A DNA stretch of 21,115 nt, from positions 1-21,115 of the forward strand of contig JAFRBA010000133.1 in assembly GCA_017405115.1 (NCBI GenBank), written 5' to 3'. Position 1 is the first letter of the stretch. Each line of letters begins with the position of its first letter. The position numbers and the translations under genes are program-made. The notes beneath the pieces were generated by a model, which saw only the letters and a list, made by a program, of their open reading frames with translations, searched no databases and was not told the DNA's origin. Positions 7,344-15,015 of the stretch are shown piece by piece. The DNA is from Kiritimatiellia bacterium (GTDB lineage Bacteria > Verrucomicrobiota > Kiritimatiellia > RFP12 > UBA1067).

Positions 7344-8324
7344 TTAGAGGTTCGGCCAGCGCGTGAGCATGCCGCCGTAAGTCAACCCGGCGCCGAAGCC
7401 GACGAGGCAAACGTTCATTCCGTTCCGCAGTCGGCCGGAGCGCACGGCCTCGTCTATGGCGATCGGGATGGACGCCCCGGACGTGTTGGCCACGCTGTCG
7501 ATGTTGGTGAAGACGCGGTCGCGAGAAATGCCGAGGCGCTTCGCGGCTGAGTCGATTATCCTGATGTTCGCCTGATGCGGCACGAAGAGATCTATGTCCG
7601 ACGTCGCAATGCCGGCCTCGCCGCAAAGCCGCTCCACGACCTTCGGCAGCGCCTTCACGGCGAACTGGAAGACCGGCTTGCCCGACATGCGCAGCGTCGG
7701 GGCGGGGCGCATCCCGTCCCCCGCGGGATCGCACACGCCGCCATCCCGCATGAGATACGCATAGCCCGTGCCGTCCGCCCTGAGATATGAGTGGCAGACG
7801 CTTCCGGCCGCATCGTCGCTGCTCCCCACGACCACCGCCCCTGCGCCGTCGCCGAAGAGAATGCACGACGCCCTGTCGCTCCAGTCGACGATCCGCGAAA
7901 GCGTCTCCGCGCCGACTACGAGCGCCTTGGTCCCGGGGTGGAGCGTGAGATAGCCACGCGCCAGCTCAAGCGAGTAGATAAACCCTGTGCAGGCGGCGGC
8001 GACGTCGAATGCGCAGGCATGCGCGCAACCGAGCTCCTTGTGCACGATGCTCGCAGTCGACGGAAGCAGGTAGTCGGGCGAGCAAGTGGCGACGACAAGC
8101 ATGTCTATCTCCGACGCCTCGACGCCAGCGGCTTCCAGCGCAGCCCTTGCGGCGCGGACCGCCGAAGTGGACGTGCTCTCGTCCGGCCCGACGATGTGAC
8201 GGGAATGGATTCCCGAATGGGCGAAAATCCACTCGTCCGAGGTATCCAGCGTCTTCGCCAGGTCCTCGTTCGTCACGATCTTTGACGGCAGATAGCTCCC
8301 CGTCCCCAGAATCTTCAACGCCAT
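7344..8324 (-). CDS. fabH: Beta-ketoacyl-ACP synthase III
   Basis: The protein has 326 residues, the typical FabH length. It condenses an acyl-CoA starter with malonyl-ACP to begin fatty-acid synthesis. The Cys-His-Asn triad is present: C112 in A-A-A-C-T-G-F, H250 in P-H-Q-A-N-I-R-I, and N280 in N-T-S-G-A-S-I-P. The terminal glycine-rich G-F-G-A-G-L-T-Y-G is also normal. The start ATG follows the strong ribosome-binding site GGAGGAG. This is the first gene of the fabH-fabZ-tetR operon and the only unit in the window with a near-consensus -35. Other fatty-acid genes (fabD, fabF, fabG, acpP) are not in the window. A related ketosynthase for a specialised lipid remains possible. Confidence 0.95.
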   Translation of the reverse strand: MALKILGTGSYLPSKIVTNEDLAKTLDTSDEWIFAHSGIHSRHIVGPDESTSTSAVRAARAALEAAGVEASEIDMLVVATCSPDYLLPSTASIVHKELGCAHACAFDVAAACTGFIYSLELARGYLTLHPGTKALVVGAETLSRIVDWSDRASCILFGDGAGAVVVGSSDDAAGSVCHSYLRADGTGYAYLMRDGGVCDPAGDGMRPAPTLRMSGKPVFQFAVKALPKVVERLCGEAGIATSDIDLFVPHQANIRIIDSAAKRLGISRDRVFTNIDSVANTSGASIPIAIDEAVRSGRLRNGMNVCLVGFGAGLTYGGMLTRWPNL

Positions 8325-8348
8325 CGACCTTCTCCTCCAAAATTACAT

Positions 8349-8383
8349 TGCGACATTTTATGATATTTTGTCGCATTCGTCAA
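8349..8383 (-). promoter_or_regulatory. fabH promoter with palindromic operator
   Basis: On the minus strand, TTGACG (8378-8383), a 17-base spacer and TAAAAT (8355-8360) form a standard promoter. A palindrome with perfect 7-base arms, TGCGACA (8349-8355) and TGTCGCA (8369-8375) with 13 bases between, covers the -10 and most of the spacer. A protein bound there would block RNA polymerase. The likely ligand-responsive repressor is the TetR protein encoded by the same operon. The start of transcription would be near 8348, leaving a 23-24 base leader with the ribosome-binding site. Confidence 0.7.
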
Positions 8384-8393
8384 GTGAGGATTC

Positions 8394-9707
8394 TTAGCAA
8401 CGTGGCGCAAAGACGTGCTCGCCGACAATTCTGCCTTCATCGGTGTTGTGGACGAGAATGACGAGCTTGCCATCCTCCACTTTCCCCTCCACCAGGGTCT
8501 GGAATGTTTTGGCACCGCGGCCTCCGCCGATTATCTCCGCCCATGAACGGGCAGGCGTCGCTGGATCGTAGCGGTATCGGTGCTTATGCCCGGCGAGGAC
8601 GAGCTGCACCTTGTTTTCGGTGAGTATCGGCCCCCACATGTCGGCGCATTCCTTCTGCCAGACTGCATAATCCTCAAGGAGCGTGCCGGGGTTGGCCCCG
8701 GGCCAAAGCTCGACCAGCGGGATATGGACGAACGCCACAACATACGGCGCACTGGCGATTTCTGGACGCTTGAAGCAGTCCTTCAGCCAGGCCGTCTGCG
8801 CAATGCGATACGGGGTGAAGCAGGAGAACCCGCCGTTCGCAGGATGATGGTCGGGCTTGTCCTCTCCCGTGTCAAGGCCGATCAAGGCGATCTCTCCCAT
8901 CCTGAACGCGAAGTTCCTGTCAAGGGCAAGGTCACGCGGCGAACGCTCCGAAGGCAGGCGAGTCATCATCACCTCGCCCAGACGGTTGGCCGCCGTGCCG
9001 CGGAAGTCGTGGTTGCCGCGATTGAGGACTATCGGCGTGTCAGCCGCGTAGCCTTCGTTCTCGGGGGGGACGAGATAATGCTTCACGAAGTCCTCGCGCT
9101 CGTTCGTGAGGCTGTTCGGGATGTCGCCGTTCCACACGACGAGCGGCACCTTGCGCTCGCGGTACAGCTTGGTGATCCGGGACATCTGCGCGAAGGCCGC
9201 ATGGGTGTCGCTCATCATTGCAAAATGCGACGGCGCGTTCTCGCCCGGCGTGATGAAGGAGTGCACGCCGCTCCAGACCGTCTCCGACGGCTTCGTCCAA
9301 TACCCGATGGGATGCTCCAGCTTGGCGGCGCCGACCCGGTACCAGTAGCGCGTCCCGGGCCTGAGCCCAGTCATGCGGATGCGCAGGACCCTGTCGTCTA
9401 TTCCCGCGAGCGGCATGCCCTCGGCCATGAACCGCGCGGGGTTCTTCAGCCCGGGATTGTCCGCAACCTCGGCGAAGCCGTTCGCGAGGGCGGTCACGGC
9501 GAACGCGACGCCCATCGAGTCCGGCGCCGGCACCTGCAGCACGGGTTCGCCGTCGAAAAGACCGTCTGGCCTCGGTATGACCATTGCGTTGTACTTGTCG
9601 TAGGCCTCCTGCTCCTCCGGCATCATGGACATTCCGCATTTCGCGGCCGCCGCCGCAGACAGCGTCGTCAGACCCTTGATAAACCCCCTTCTACCCGAGT
9701 CAACCAT
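8394..9707 (-). CDS. Tat-exported metallophosphoesterase (purple-acid-phosphatase-like)
   Basis: The protein has 437 residues. The N-terminus holds a twin-arginine signal, G-R-R-G-F-I-K-G at 5-12, with a short Ala-rich core, so export of the folded, metal-loaded enzyme is expected. Residues about 40-155 look like a fibronectin-type N-terminal domain (L-R-P-G-T-R-Y-W-Y-R-V at 115-125). The two-metal site follows in order: S-D167-T-H169, N-G-D195, G-N-H-D at 231-234, H328 in V-H-I-P, and G-H-K-H at 373-376. This set defines the calcineurin-like phosphoesterase fold; substrate is unknown. The ATG at 9707 has AGAGGAG 8 bases upstream. It ends 69 bases before fabH and follows tRNA-Cys. I see no clear promoter of its own in 9708-9766. 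Confidence 0.92.
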   Translation of the reverse strand: MVDSGRRGFIKGLTTLSAAAAAKCGMSMMPEEQEAYDKYNAMVIPRPDGLFDGEPVLQVPAPDSMGVAFAVTALANGFAEVADNPGLKNPARFMAEGMPLAGIDDRVLRIRMTGLRPGTRYWYRVGAAKLEHPIGYWTKPSETVWSGVHSFITPGENAPSHFAMMSDTHAAFAQMSRITKLYRERKVPLVVWNGDIPNSLTNEREDFVKHYLVPPENEGYAADTPIVLNRGNHDFRGTAANRLGEVMMTRLPSERSPRDLALDRNFAFRMGEIALIGLDTGEDKPDHHPANGGFSCFTPYRIAQTAWLKDCFKRPEIASAPYVVAFVHIPLVELWPGANPGTLLEDYAVWQKECADMWGPILTENKVQLVLAGHKHRYRYDPATPARSWAEIIGGGRGAKTFQTLVEGKVEDGKLVILVHNTDEGRIVGEHVFAPRC

Positions 9708-9766
9708 GATGTCGCTCCTCTGTACGCCGACCTGAACCGGTCGACTGCTCCCAAAGACAAGGAAAT

Positions 9767-9840
9767 TGGAGGTGGGAAGCGGAGTTGAACCGCTGTAAGC
9801 GGATTTGCAGTCCGCTACCTAACCGCTCGGCCATCCCACC
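9767..9840 (-). tRNA. tRNA-Cys (anticodon GCA)
   Basis: The 74-base gene includes an encoded CCA (9767-9769 on the minus strand). The acceptor stem pairs GGTGGGA with TCCCACC. The D arm contains GAGCGG-TTAGGTA, the anticodon loop reads CTGCAAA with anticodon GCA, and the T arm GCGG-TTCAACT-CCGC is intact. The 71 + 3 length is normal for bacterial tRNA-Cys. Confidence 0.97.
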
Positions 9841-9858
9841 TTGGTGTTAACTGGCGAT

Positions 9859-9867
9859 AGTATATCA
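9859..9867 (-). promoter_or_regulatory. Extended -10 promoter of tRNA-Cys
   Basis: On the minus strand this reads TGATATACT, preceded by AATT, which matches the shared promoter pattern of the window. The predicted start is near 9852, about 12 bases before the mature tRNA 5' end. Confidence 0.65.
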
Positions 9868-9912
9868 AATTCCGCCGACCGGCGCAACGGCGAATTTCAA
9901 GAATCCGCCGGG

Positions 9913-9933
9913 CGGGCGGGTTTGACCTGCCCG
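9913..9933 (-). terminator. Possible transcription terminator hairpin after glgP
   Basis: Two bases after the glgP stop codon the minus strand can form a hairpin of CGGGC, one A-C mismatch, GGT, loop CAA, ACC, C and GCCCG. It is GC-rich and well placed, but no T run follows closely, so it may be weak or act with other factors. Confidence 0.4.
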
Positions 9934-9935
9934 GA

Positions 9936-12389
9936 CTACAGATCCACGGGCGCGACATGCCAGATGTCGCGCGCATACTCCATCACCGCCCGGTCGGACG
10001 AGAACCGCCCCGACCGCGCGACGTTGACCAGCGACATCCTGTTCCAGCGCGTCGGGTCGCGGTACGCGGCGTCCACGCGGTCCTGCGCCTCGCAGTAGCT
10101 CGTGAGGTCCGCAAGCAGCATGTAGTGGTCGTTGTAGTCGAGCAGATTGCGCAGAATCGGCTCGAAGAGGCCCGGCTCGAGCAGCGAGAACACGTTCTGC
10201 CGGATCATGTCGAGCGCAAGGCGTATCTCGGGATTGCGCTGGCAGCACTCCTTCGCGTCGTAGACCGGGCGCAGCTTCGCCACGTCCTCCGTGCGCAGGC
10301 CGAAGAGGAACATGTTGTCGTCGCCGACCTCCTGGTTGATCTCGACGTTGGCGCCGTCGTAGGTGCCGATGGTCAGCGCGCCGTTCATCATGAACTTCAT
10401 GTTGCCCGTGCCGGACGCCTCCATGCCCGCGAGGGATATCTGCTCGGAGACCTCGGCCGCGGGCATGATCTTCTCCGCGAGGGAGACGCGGTAGTCGGGC
10501 AGGAACGCCACCGACAGCTTGCCGCGCGTGCGCGGGTTGGCGTTAACAACGTCGGCCACGCCGTGGATGAAGCGGATGATCAGCTTCGCCATGTAGTAGC
10601 CGGGTGCCGCCTTGGCCGCGAAGATGAAGCTTCTCGGGCACGGGTCGTACGACGGATCGCTGAGCAGGCGGTTGTACAGTATAACCACGTAGAGCGCGAG
10701 CATCAGCTGCCGCTTGTACTCGTGCAGGCGCTTCACCTGGACGTCGAAGATGGCCGCGGGGTCAAGCGAGAAGCCGAGCGTACGATGCGCCCAGTTGGAG
10801 AGCTGCCGCTTGTTGGACTGCTTTATCTTCGCGAGGGCGGAGAGGAAGCTGTCGTCGTCCGCAAAGCGCTCGAGCTGGCGCAGCTGCGAGAGATCCGTTA
10901 TCCAGCCGTCTCCGATCGACTCCGTTATGAGCTGGGAAAGCATCGGGTTGGCCTTAAGCAGCCAGCGGCGCGGCGTGATGCCGTTCGTCACGTTGTGGAA
11001 CTTCTCCGGCCACAGCTCGTAGAAGTCGCGGAACAGGTTCTCTCGCAGGATCTTCGTGTGCAGCTCGGCGACGCCGTTGACCGACGACGTCCCGACGAGG
11101 CAGAGGTTCGCCATGCGCACGGCGCGCTCGCCGCCCTCGTCGATGAGCGACATGCGGCGGAGCCTGTCGACGTCTCCCGGATAGAGCGAGCTTATCTGGC
11201 GCAGGAACCGCCCGTTGATCTCGTAGATGATCTGCAGGTGCCGCGGTAGAAGGCGCTCCATCATCGGCACCGGCCACTTCTCGAGGGCCTCCTGGAGGAT
11301 GGTGTGGTTGGTGTAGCCCGTGGAGCGCTGCGTAATGTCCCAGGCCGTGTCCCAGTCGAGCCCCTCGATGTCGATGAGGATGCGCATCAGCTCCGGGATG
11401 ACGAGGGTGGGATGCGTGTCGTTCAGGTGGATGAACGCCTTGTCGGGGAACGCGGCCCAGCCGTCGTTGAGGTTGCGGTAGCGGCGGATTATGTCCTGCA
11501 GCGAGCACGCCACGAAGAAATACTGCTGGCGGAGGCGGAGCTCCTTGCCGGCCGTAGTGTTGTCGTTCGGGTAGAGAACCTTGGTCAGGTTCTCCGCAAG
11601 CACCTTGCGCTCGACCGCCTCGACGTACGACCCCTTGTTGAAGTCCTCAAGGTCGAAGTCGTCGACGGCCTTCGCGCTCCAGAGACGCAGGGAGTTGACG
11701 GCGTTGCGGTAGCCGACGATCGGCAAGTCGTACGGAACGCCCTCGACCGTCTCGGACGGCACCCAGCACCACTTCTGGTCGCCCTTCTCGGTGCGACACT
11801 CGACATGGCCGCCGAACCCGACGAGCTGCGCGTACTCAGGTCGCGCCATCTCCCACGGATAGCCGTTCTTCAGCCAGTGGTCGGGCTCCTCGACCTGGTT
11901 GCCGTTCACTATCCGCTGGCGGAAGATGCCGTAGTCGTACCTGAGGCCGTAGCCCATGCCGGCGAGCTCGAGCGTCGACATCGAGTCGAGGTAGCAGGCG
12001 GCGAGCCGGCCGAGACCCCCGTTGCCGAGGCCGGCGTCGGTCTCGAAGTCGCGGAGGTCGTTCCAGTTGATGCCGAAGTCCTTGAGGGCGTCGCGGCACA
12101 GCTGGTCGGCCTTGAGGTTGATGACGTTGTTGCCGAGGAGCCGCCCTATCAGGAACTCAAGCGACAGGTAGTAGACCCGCTTCGTGTTGCGGCGCGAGTA
12201 CTCCTCCTGCGTCGATATCCAGCGCTCGACAAGCCGGTCGCGCACGGCCGTCGCAAAAGCAGTGTACTCGTCGCGTTCGGTCGCGCGCGTCTCCCCCTTT
12301 GCCAGCGTGTAGCGCAGATGCCAGGCAAAGTCCTCCTTCAGGCCCTCGACCGACATCTCAACGCGCCGGTCCTTCCTCTTGTTCGTCAC
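9936..12389 (-). CDS. glgP: Glycogen/starch/maltodextrin phosphorylase
   Basis: The protein has 817 residues, the normal length for this GT35 family. It cleaves alpha-1,4-glucans with phosphate to give glucose-1-phosphate, using pyridoxal phosphate. Visible signatures are Y-Y-L-S-L-E-F-L-I-G-R near 73-83, D-A-G-L-G-N-G-G-L-G-R-L-A-A-C-Y-L-D-S, H-L-N-D-T-H-P, H-E-Y-K-R-Q and the PLP-lysine region E-A-S-G-T-G-N-M-K665. The start is GTG at 12389 behind AAGGAG (spacing about 10); an ATG eleven codons in also has a weaker site. No other glycogen genes lie beside it. The gap of 64 bases to the upstream gene holds a short GC-rich inverted repeat and no evident promoter, so it may be read through from the envelope operon. 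The MalP and GlgP names cannot be separated by sequence alone. Confidence 0.95.
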   Translation of the reverse strand: MTNKRKDRRVEMSVEGLKEDFAWHLRYTLAKGETRATERDEYTAFATAVRDRLVERWISTQEEYSRRNTKRVYYLSLEFLIGRLLGNNVINLKADQLCRDALKDFGINWNDLRDFETDAGLGNGGLGRLAACYLDSMSTLELAGMGYGLRYDYGIFRQRIVNGNQVEEPDHWLKNGYPWEMARPEYAQLVGFGGHVECRTEKGDQKWCWVPSETVEGVPYDLPIVGYRNAVNSLRLWSAKAVDDFDLEDFNKGSYVEAVERKVLAENLTKVLYPNDNTTAGKELRLRQQYFFVACSLQDIIRRYRNLNDGWAAFPDKAFIHLNDTHPTLVIPELMRILIDIEGLDWDTAWDITQRSTGYTNHTILQEALEKWPVPMMERLLPRHLQIIYEINGRFLRQISSLYPGDVDRLRRMSLIDEGGERAVRMANLCLVGTSSVNGVAELHTKILRENLFRDFYELWPEKFHNVTNGITPRRWLLKANPMLSQLITESIGDGWITDLSQLRQLERFADDDSFLSALAKIKQSNKRQLSNWAHRTLGFSLDPAAIFDVQVKRLHEYKRQLMLALYVVILYNRLLSDPSYDPCPRSFIFAAKAAPGYYMAKLIIRFIHGVADVVNANPRTRGKLSVAFLPDYRVSLAEKIMPAAEVSEQISLAGMEASGTGNMKFMMNGALTIGTYDGANVEINQEVGDDNMFLFGLRTEDVAKLRPVYDAKECCQRNPEIRLALDMIRQNVFSLLEPGLFEPILRNLLDYNDHYMLLADLTSYCEAQDRVDAAYRDPTRWNRMSLVNVARSGRFSSDRAVMEYARDIWHVAPVDL

Positions 12390-12453
12390 CTTGTCTCGTC
12401 TCCTTGTTCTGTAAGCCTTCGCCCGCCGGACCGGCGCGCACGCCGTTGCGATG

Positions 12454-13512
12454 TCACTTGAAGAGGCTCTTGACGGCGTCTACGGCCTTGCCGGCGCCCT
12501 CGCTAACCGCGTCCACGGCCTTGCCGGCACCGTCGCTAACCGCGCCGCCGAGCTTGCTCGCGCCGTCGCTAACCGCGTCTACGGCCTTGCCAGCGCCGTC
12601 GCTAACCGCGTCCACGGCCTTGCCAGCGCCGTCGCTAACCGCGTCCACGGCCTTGCCGACGCCGTCACCGACAACGCCAACGGCCTTGCTGGCGCCCTCG
12701 CCCAGTGCGCCTGCGCCGTCCTTCAGCAAGCCGCCAAGGGCCTTGGCGCCGTCGCCGACCGCCAGGGCGCTCTTGAGAATCGCCTCCCAGATCTTGTCGA
12801 AGAGCTCGGAGATCGTGAGGCCGTCGGACTCCTTGCCGAGGTCCGTCAGGGTGATCGTCACCGGCACGGGGATCGTGAGCATGCCGTACTTGAGCCGGAT
12901 GTCGCTGATTGTGAGCTTGTCGACGACGACCTTCTTGGCGGCCGCCGCCTCGGCCGCCTGCTCGGCCTCGTACCGCTCGCGCTCCTCGGCGCTCATCTTC
13001 TCGAGCTTCTCCTTCAGCTTGGCGGCCTCGGCCTCGTCGGCGGCGTCCTTCTTCTCCTGCTCGGCCTTCGCCTTCGCCTGGGCAGCCTCGTACTTCTCCT
13101 TGCCGCCCGCTACGTTGTACTGGATCTGGGTGAAGTTGTCGACCCCGTGCTCCCCGCCGTCCTGGTAGGAGACGAAGACGCCCGCCACCGTCACCTCCTC
13201 GATGTGGATGTACTTGTCGCCAAGCGTGCTCATCGCAACGTCGATCACGATGTTGCTGGCGGTCACGGCGTACTGCTCCGAGTAGCCCTGCGGGTTGCCG
13301 AGCTGCATGTCGCCGAGCTCGAAGCGCCCCGTGTACGGGTTGAGATACAGATGCCCCAGGTTGAACGACGTCTTGGTGAGCTTCGGCACGATCGCGTTCG
13401 CCGAGGGCTTCACCACAGGGCCGAGCCAGAGCGGAAGCGTAAGCACGAGAACCAGCGCCAGGGCGACGATTCCAAGAATGATGCAACCTAGTATCTTGAG
13501 CAGTTTCTTCAT
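12454..13512 (-). CDS. AsmA-like membrane protein with coiled coil and C-terminal 11-residue repeats
   Basis: The protein has 352 residues. A single N-terminal membrane anchor spans about 8-30. Residues 33-130 look AsmA/DUF748-like: L-G-N-P-Q-G-Y at 71-77, I-V-I-D-V-A-M-S-T-L-G near 88-98, then I-H-I-E-E-V-T-V-A-G-V-F-V. A highly charged Ala/Lys/Glu coiled coil runs from about 138 to 195. The last part holds seven consecutive 11-residue units (272-348, typically D-G-A-G-K-A-V-D-A-V-S). AsmA-like proteins belong to the envelope and some help move lipids between membranes; a role here is inferred. The ATG overlaps the LolA-like stop as ATGA, so the genes are coupled. The repeat-encoding DNA is prone to copy-number change. 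Confidence 0.85.
   Translation of the reverse strand: MKKLLKILGCIILGIVALALVLVLTLPLWLGPVVKPSANAIVPKLTKTSFNLGHLYLNPYTGRFELGDMQLGNPQGYSEQYAVTASNIVIDVAMSTLGDKYIHIEEVTVAGVFVSYQDGGEHGVDNFTQIQYNVAGGKEKYEAAQAKAKAEQEKKDAADEAEAAKLKEKLEKMSAEERERYEAEQAAEAAAAKKVVVDKLTISDIRLKYGMLTIPVPVTITLTDLGKESDGLTISELFDKIWEAILKSALAVGDGAKALGGLLKDGAGALGEGASKAVGVVGDGVGKAVDAVSDGAGKAVDAVSDGAGKAVDAVSDGASKLGGAVSDGAGKAVDAVSEGAGKAVDAVKSLFK
12469..12699 (-). repeat. Seven in-frame 33-base tandem repeats inside the AsmA-like gene
   Basis: The 231 bases equal 7 x 33 and encode residues 272-348. Units 2, 3, 4, 6 and 7 are nearly the same at protein level (D/E-G-x-G-K-A-V-D-A-V); units 1 and 5 have diverged (A-S-K-A-V-G-V-V-G and A-S-K-L-G-G-A-V-S). 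They are coding and contiguous, without spacers. Confidence 0.9.
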
Positions 13513-14084
13513 TTTAGTTTCTCCACTGTTATTTTAGTACGGTGGCCGGACCCCATTGTCTCGACCTCCAAGACGTTTGCCATCCAGCGATCGCCGAACT
13601 TCTTGATGCGAGTGCCCCACAGGCGCCGCACCGGCTTGCCGCCGCTCAGCTCCTCCGCCTGCATAAGCGCGCCGGTCTTCCTGTCGACCCAGACGCGCAC
13701 GACGCGATCGCCCTTGCGCATGATCACGACGGCACAGACCTGCCCGTGCACTGTCTCGCCCTCGCGCTCGGTGTCGAACGAAAAGTCATCCCACCAGAGA
13801 TAGTCGAGCGTGAGGTCGCTCCACGTGACGTCCGTCTCCAGGATGCGCCCCTCCCTTGCGAACGGGACGTCCTTGCCGTCGGCGTCCACGAGCTTCAGGT
13901 CCGTCTCCCCGCCGTGCCGACGGAGGACGTAGCCGTACTCCGCCTGGGATATGCCCCTGCGGCTGCGCAGCACTATCCGCCCCTCGAGCTCGGCCTCCGC
14001 CGGAAGCATCGAGCGGCAACTGGCCACCAGCTCGCCTGGCGTCGCGTTGGTGGAGAGAAGGAAGCTGGCAATGATCGCAATCAC
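13509..14084 (-). CDS. Outer-membrane lipoprotein-sorting (LolA-like) protein
   Basis: The protein has 191 residues. It begins with a short hydrophobic stretch (M-I-A-I-I-A-S-F-L-L-S) that may be a signal peptide. Features of the LolA-like family seen here are T-W-S-D-L-T-L-D-Y-L-W-W-D near 87-99, R-V-W-V-D-R-K-T-G-A-L-M-Q-A-E and the end S-G-H-R-T-K-I-T-V-E-K-L. Family members bind lipidated or lipid substrates in the periplasm; the exact cargo is unknown. The start is GTG at 14084, sharing GTGA with the stop of the TPR gene, and the gene ends in ATGA with the next start. Such tight overlaps on both sides suggest fixed production ratios of the three envelope proteins. Confidence 0.82.
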   Translation of the reverse strand: MIAIIASFLLSTNATPGELVASCRSMLPAEAELEGRIVLRSRRGISQAEYGYVLRRHGGETDLKLVDADGKDVPFAREGRILETDVTWSDLTLDYLWWDDFSFDTEREGETVHGQVCAVVIMRKGDRVVRVWVDRKTGALMQAEELSGGKPVRRLWGTRIKKFGDRWMANVLEVETMGSGHRTKITVEKLK

Positions 14085-14998
14085 TTCACGGACGCCTCCA
14101 GCTGGGGATCGGGCGGACCGCCGACGTCGCGGCCGGTCTCGTAGTAGCGCCTCGCCACCGTCTTGTTCGCCGGGCCGGCCTTCAGAAGCAGGCTTGCCAT
14201 GTTGTAGTAGGCGTAGTAGCTGCGCGGGTTGGACATTATCGCCTGGTCGAGAGTGCGCTCGGCGTCCTTCTGCCTGCCCTGCGCGGCCTCCAGCGACGCC
14301 TTGAGGTTCAGCGCCATCGCGCCGTTCGGCTTCTCAATCAGCATCTCGTTTATCTGAAGCTCCGCGGCGGCGTAGTCGCCGGCGGCGATGTCGGCTATCA
14401 CCTGCTCGCGGCGAGAGAGCGGCTTCGCCGGCGGCGCCTGGCGGGCCGGTTTCTTCGGCACGGGCTTGCGCGCGACCGCCGCCGCGGGCTTCGACGAGGA
14501 CATCTCCTCCGCCGATCTCGGCGCGGGCCTGCGCGCAACCTCCTCCGCAGGGGCCGGCGCCTTCGCTTCCCCGCCGCCGGCGGACTTCGCCTTCTCCGCG
14601 GCAAGCCGCTTCTCCAGCTCGGTTGTGTCGCTTACCGCCACGGCCTTGGCGTTCGCCGTGACCTGCGCCAGCAGCAGGGAGTCGATCGCGGCGTTTACGT
14701 AGGCCCGCTTGTTCCTGACCGTGGAGAACTCGGGCGAGGCGGCGCGTTCCGGGTTCTCCGCCTCTATGCGGTCAAGCTCGGCAAGCGCCTCGCGGTACTT
14801 CTCGACTGCCTCCTGCGACTTGCCTTCCGCAGCAAGGTCGGATGCATCGTCAATGAGGCGGGAGGCCGGTTCCATCAGCTCGGAAAGACGGCGCACGGGC
14901 GCAGACGCGTCGTCGGACGAGCCGAACGGCCAGTACCAGCTGGCCGCGGCACCGCTCGCAATGGCCAGGACGGCCGCAAATGTGCACAGTTTCCTCAT
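14081..14998 (-). CDS. Exported TPR-repeat protein
   Basis: The protein has 305 residues with a signal peptide at about 1-20 (M-R-K-L-C-T-F-A-A-V-L-A-I-A). A helical region follows (about 36-75, A-S-D-L-A-A-E-G-K-S-Q-E-A-V-E-K-Y, itself TPR-like). A Pro/Ala/Lys-rich disordered linker covers about 135-198. A C-terminal TPR block (about 200-295) contains A-A-E-L-Q-I-N-E-M-L and A-E-R-T-L-D-Q-A-I-M-S-N-P. TPR proteins usually hold other proteins together; as first gene of the TPR/LolA-like/AsmA-like operon it may scaffold an envelope complex, which is inference. The ATG at 14998 lies 8 bases after an extended -10 and has no ribosome-binding site. Confidence 0.82.
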   Translation of the reverse strand: MRKLCTFAAVLAIASGAAASWYWPFGSSDDASAPVRRLSELMEPASRLIDDASDLAAEGKSQEAVEKYREALAELDRIEAENPERAASPEFSTVRNKRAYVNAAIDSLLLAQVTANAKAVAVSDTTELEKRLAAEKAKSAGGGEAKAPAPAEEVARRPAPRSAEEMSSSKPAAAVARKPVPKKPARQAPPAKPLSRREQVIADIAAGDYAAAELQINEMLIEKPNGAMALNLKASLEAAQGRQKDAERTLDQAIMSNPRSYYAYYNMASLLLKAGPANKTVARRYYETGRDVGGPPDPQLEASVK

Positions 14999-15006
14999 GG
15001 ACGTAT

Positions 15007-15015
15007 ATTATACCA
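15007..15015 (-). promoter_or_regulatory. Extended -10 promoter of the envelope operon, overlapping the miaA stop
   Basis: The minus strand reads TGGTATAAT. The same bases encode the last residues and the stop of miaA: ATG-GTA-TAA gives Met-Val-stop. Eight bases separate the -10 from the ATG at 14998, so the leader would be one or two bases long. Confidence 0.75.

Noticed and set aside
7330..7866. Longer start for fabZ inside fabH
   Set aside because: The extra residues are an Arg-rich shadow of fabH, and FabZ of 140 residues with a good ribosome-binding site is complete.
9720..9750. Small hairpin after tRNA-Cys (CGACC...GGTCG)
   Set aside because: Five base pairs and no T run; too weak to call a terminator.
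12469..12699. Regular 33-base repeats taken as a CRISPR array
   Set aside because: The repeats are contiguous, in frame with a gene and have no spacers.
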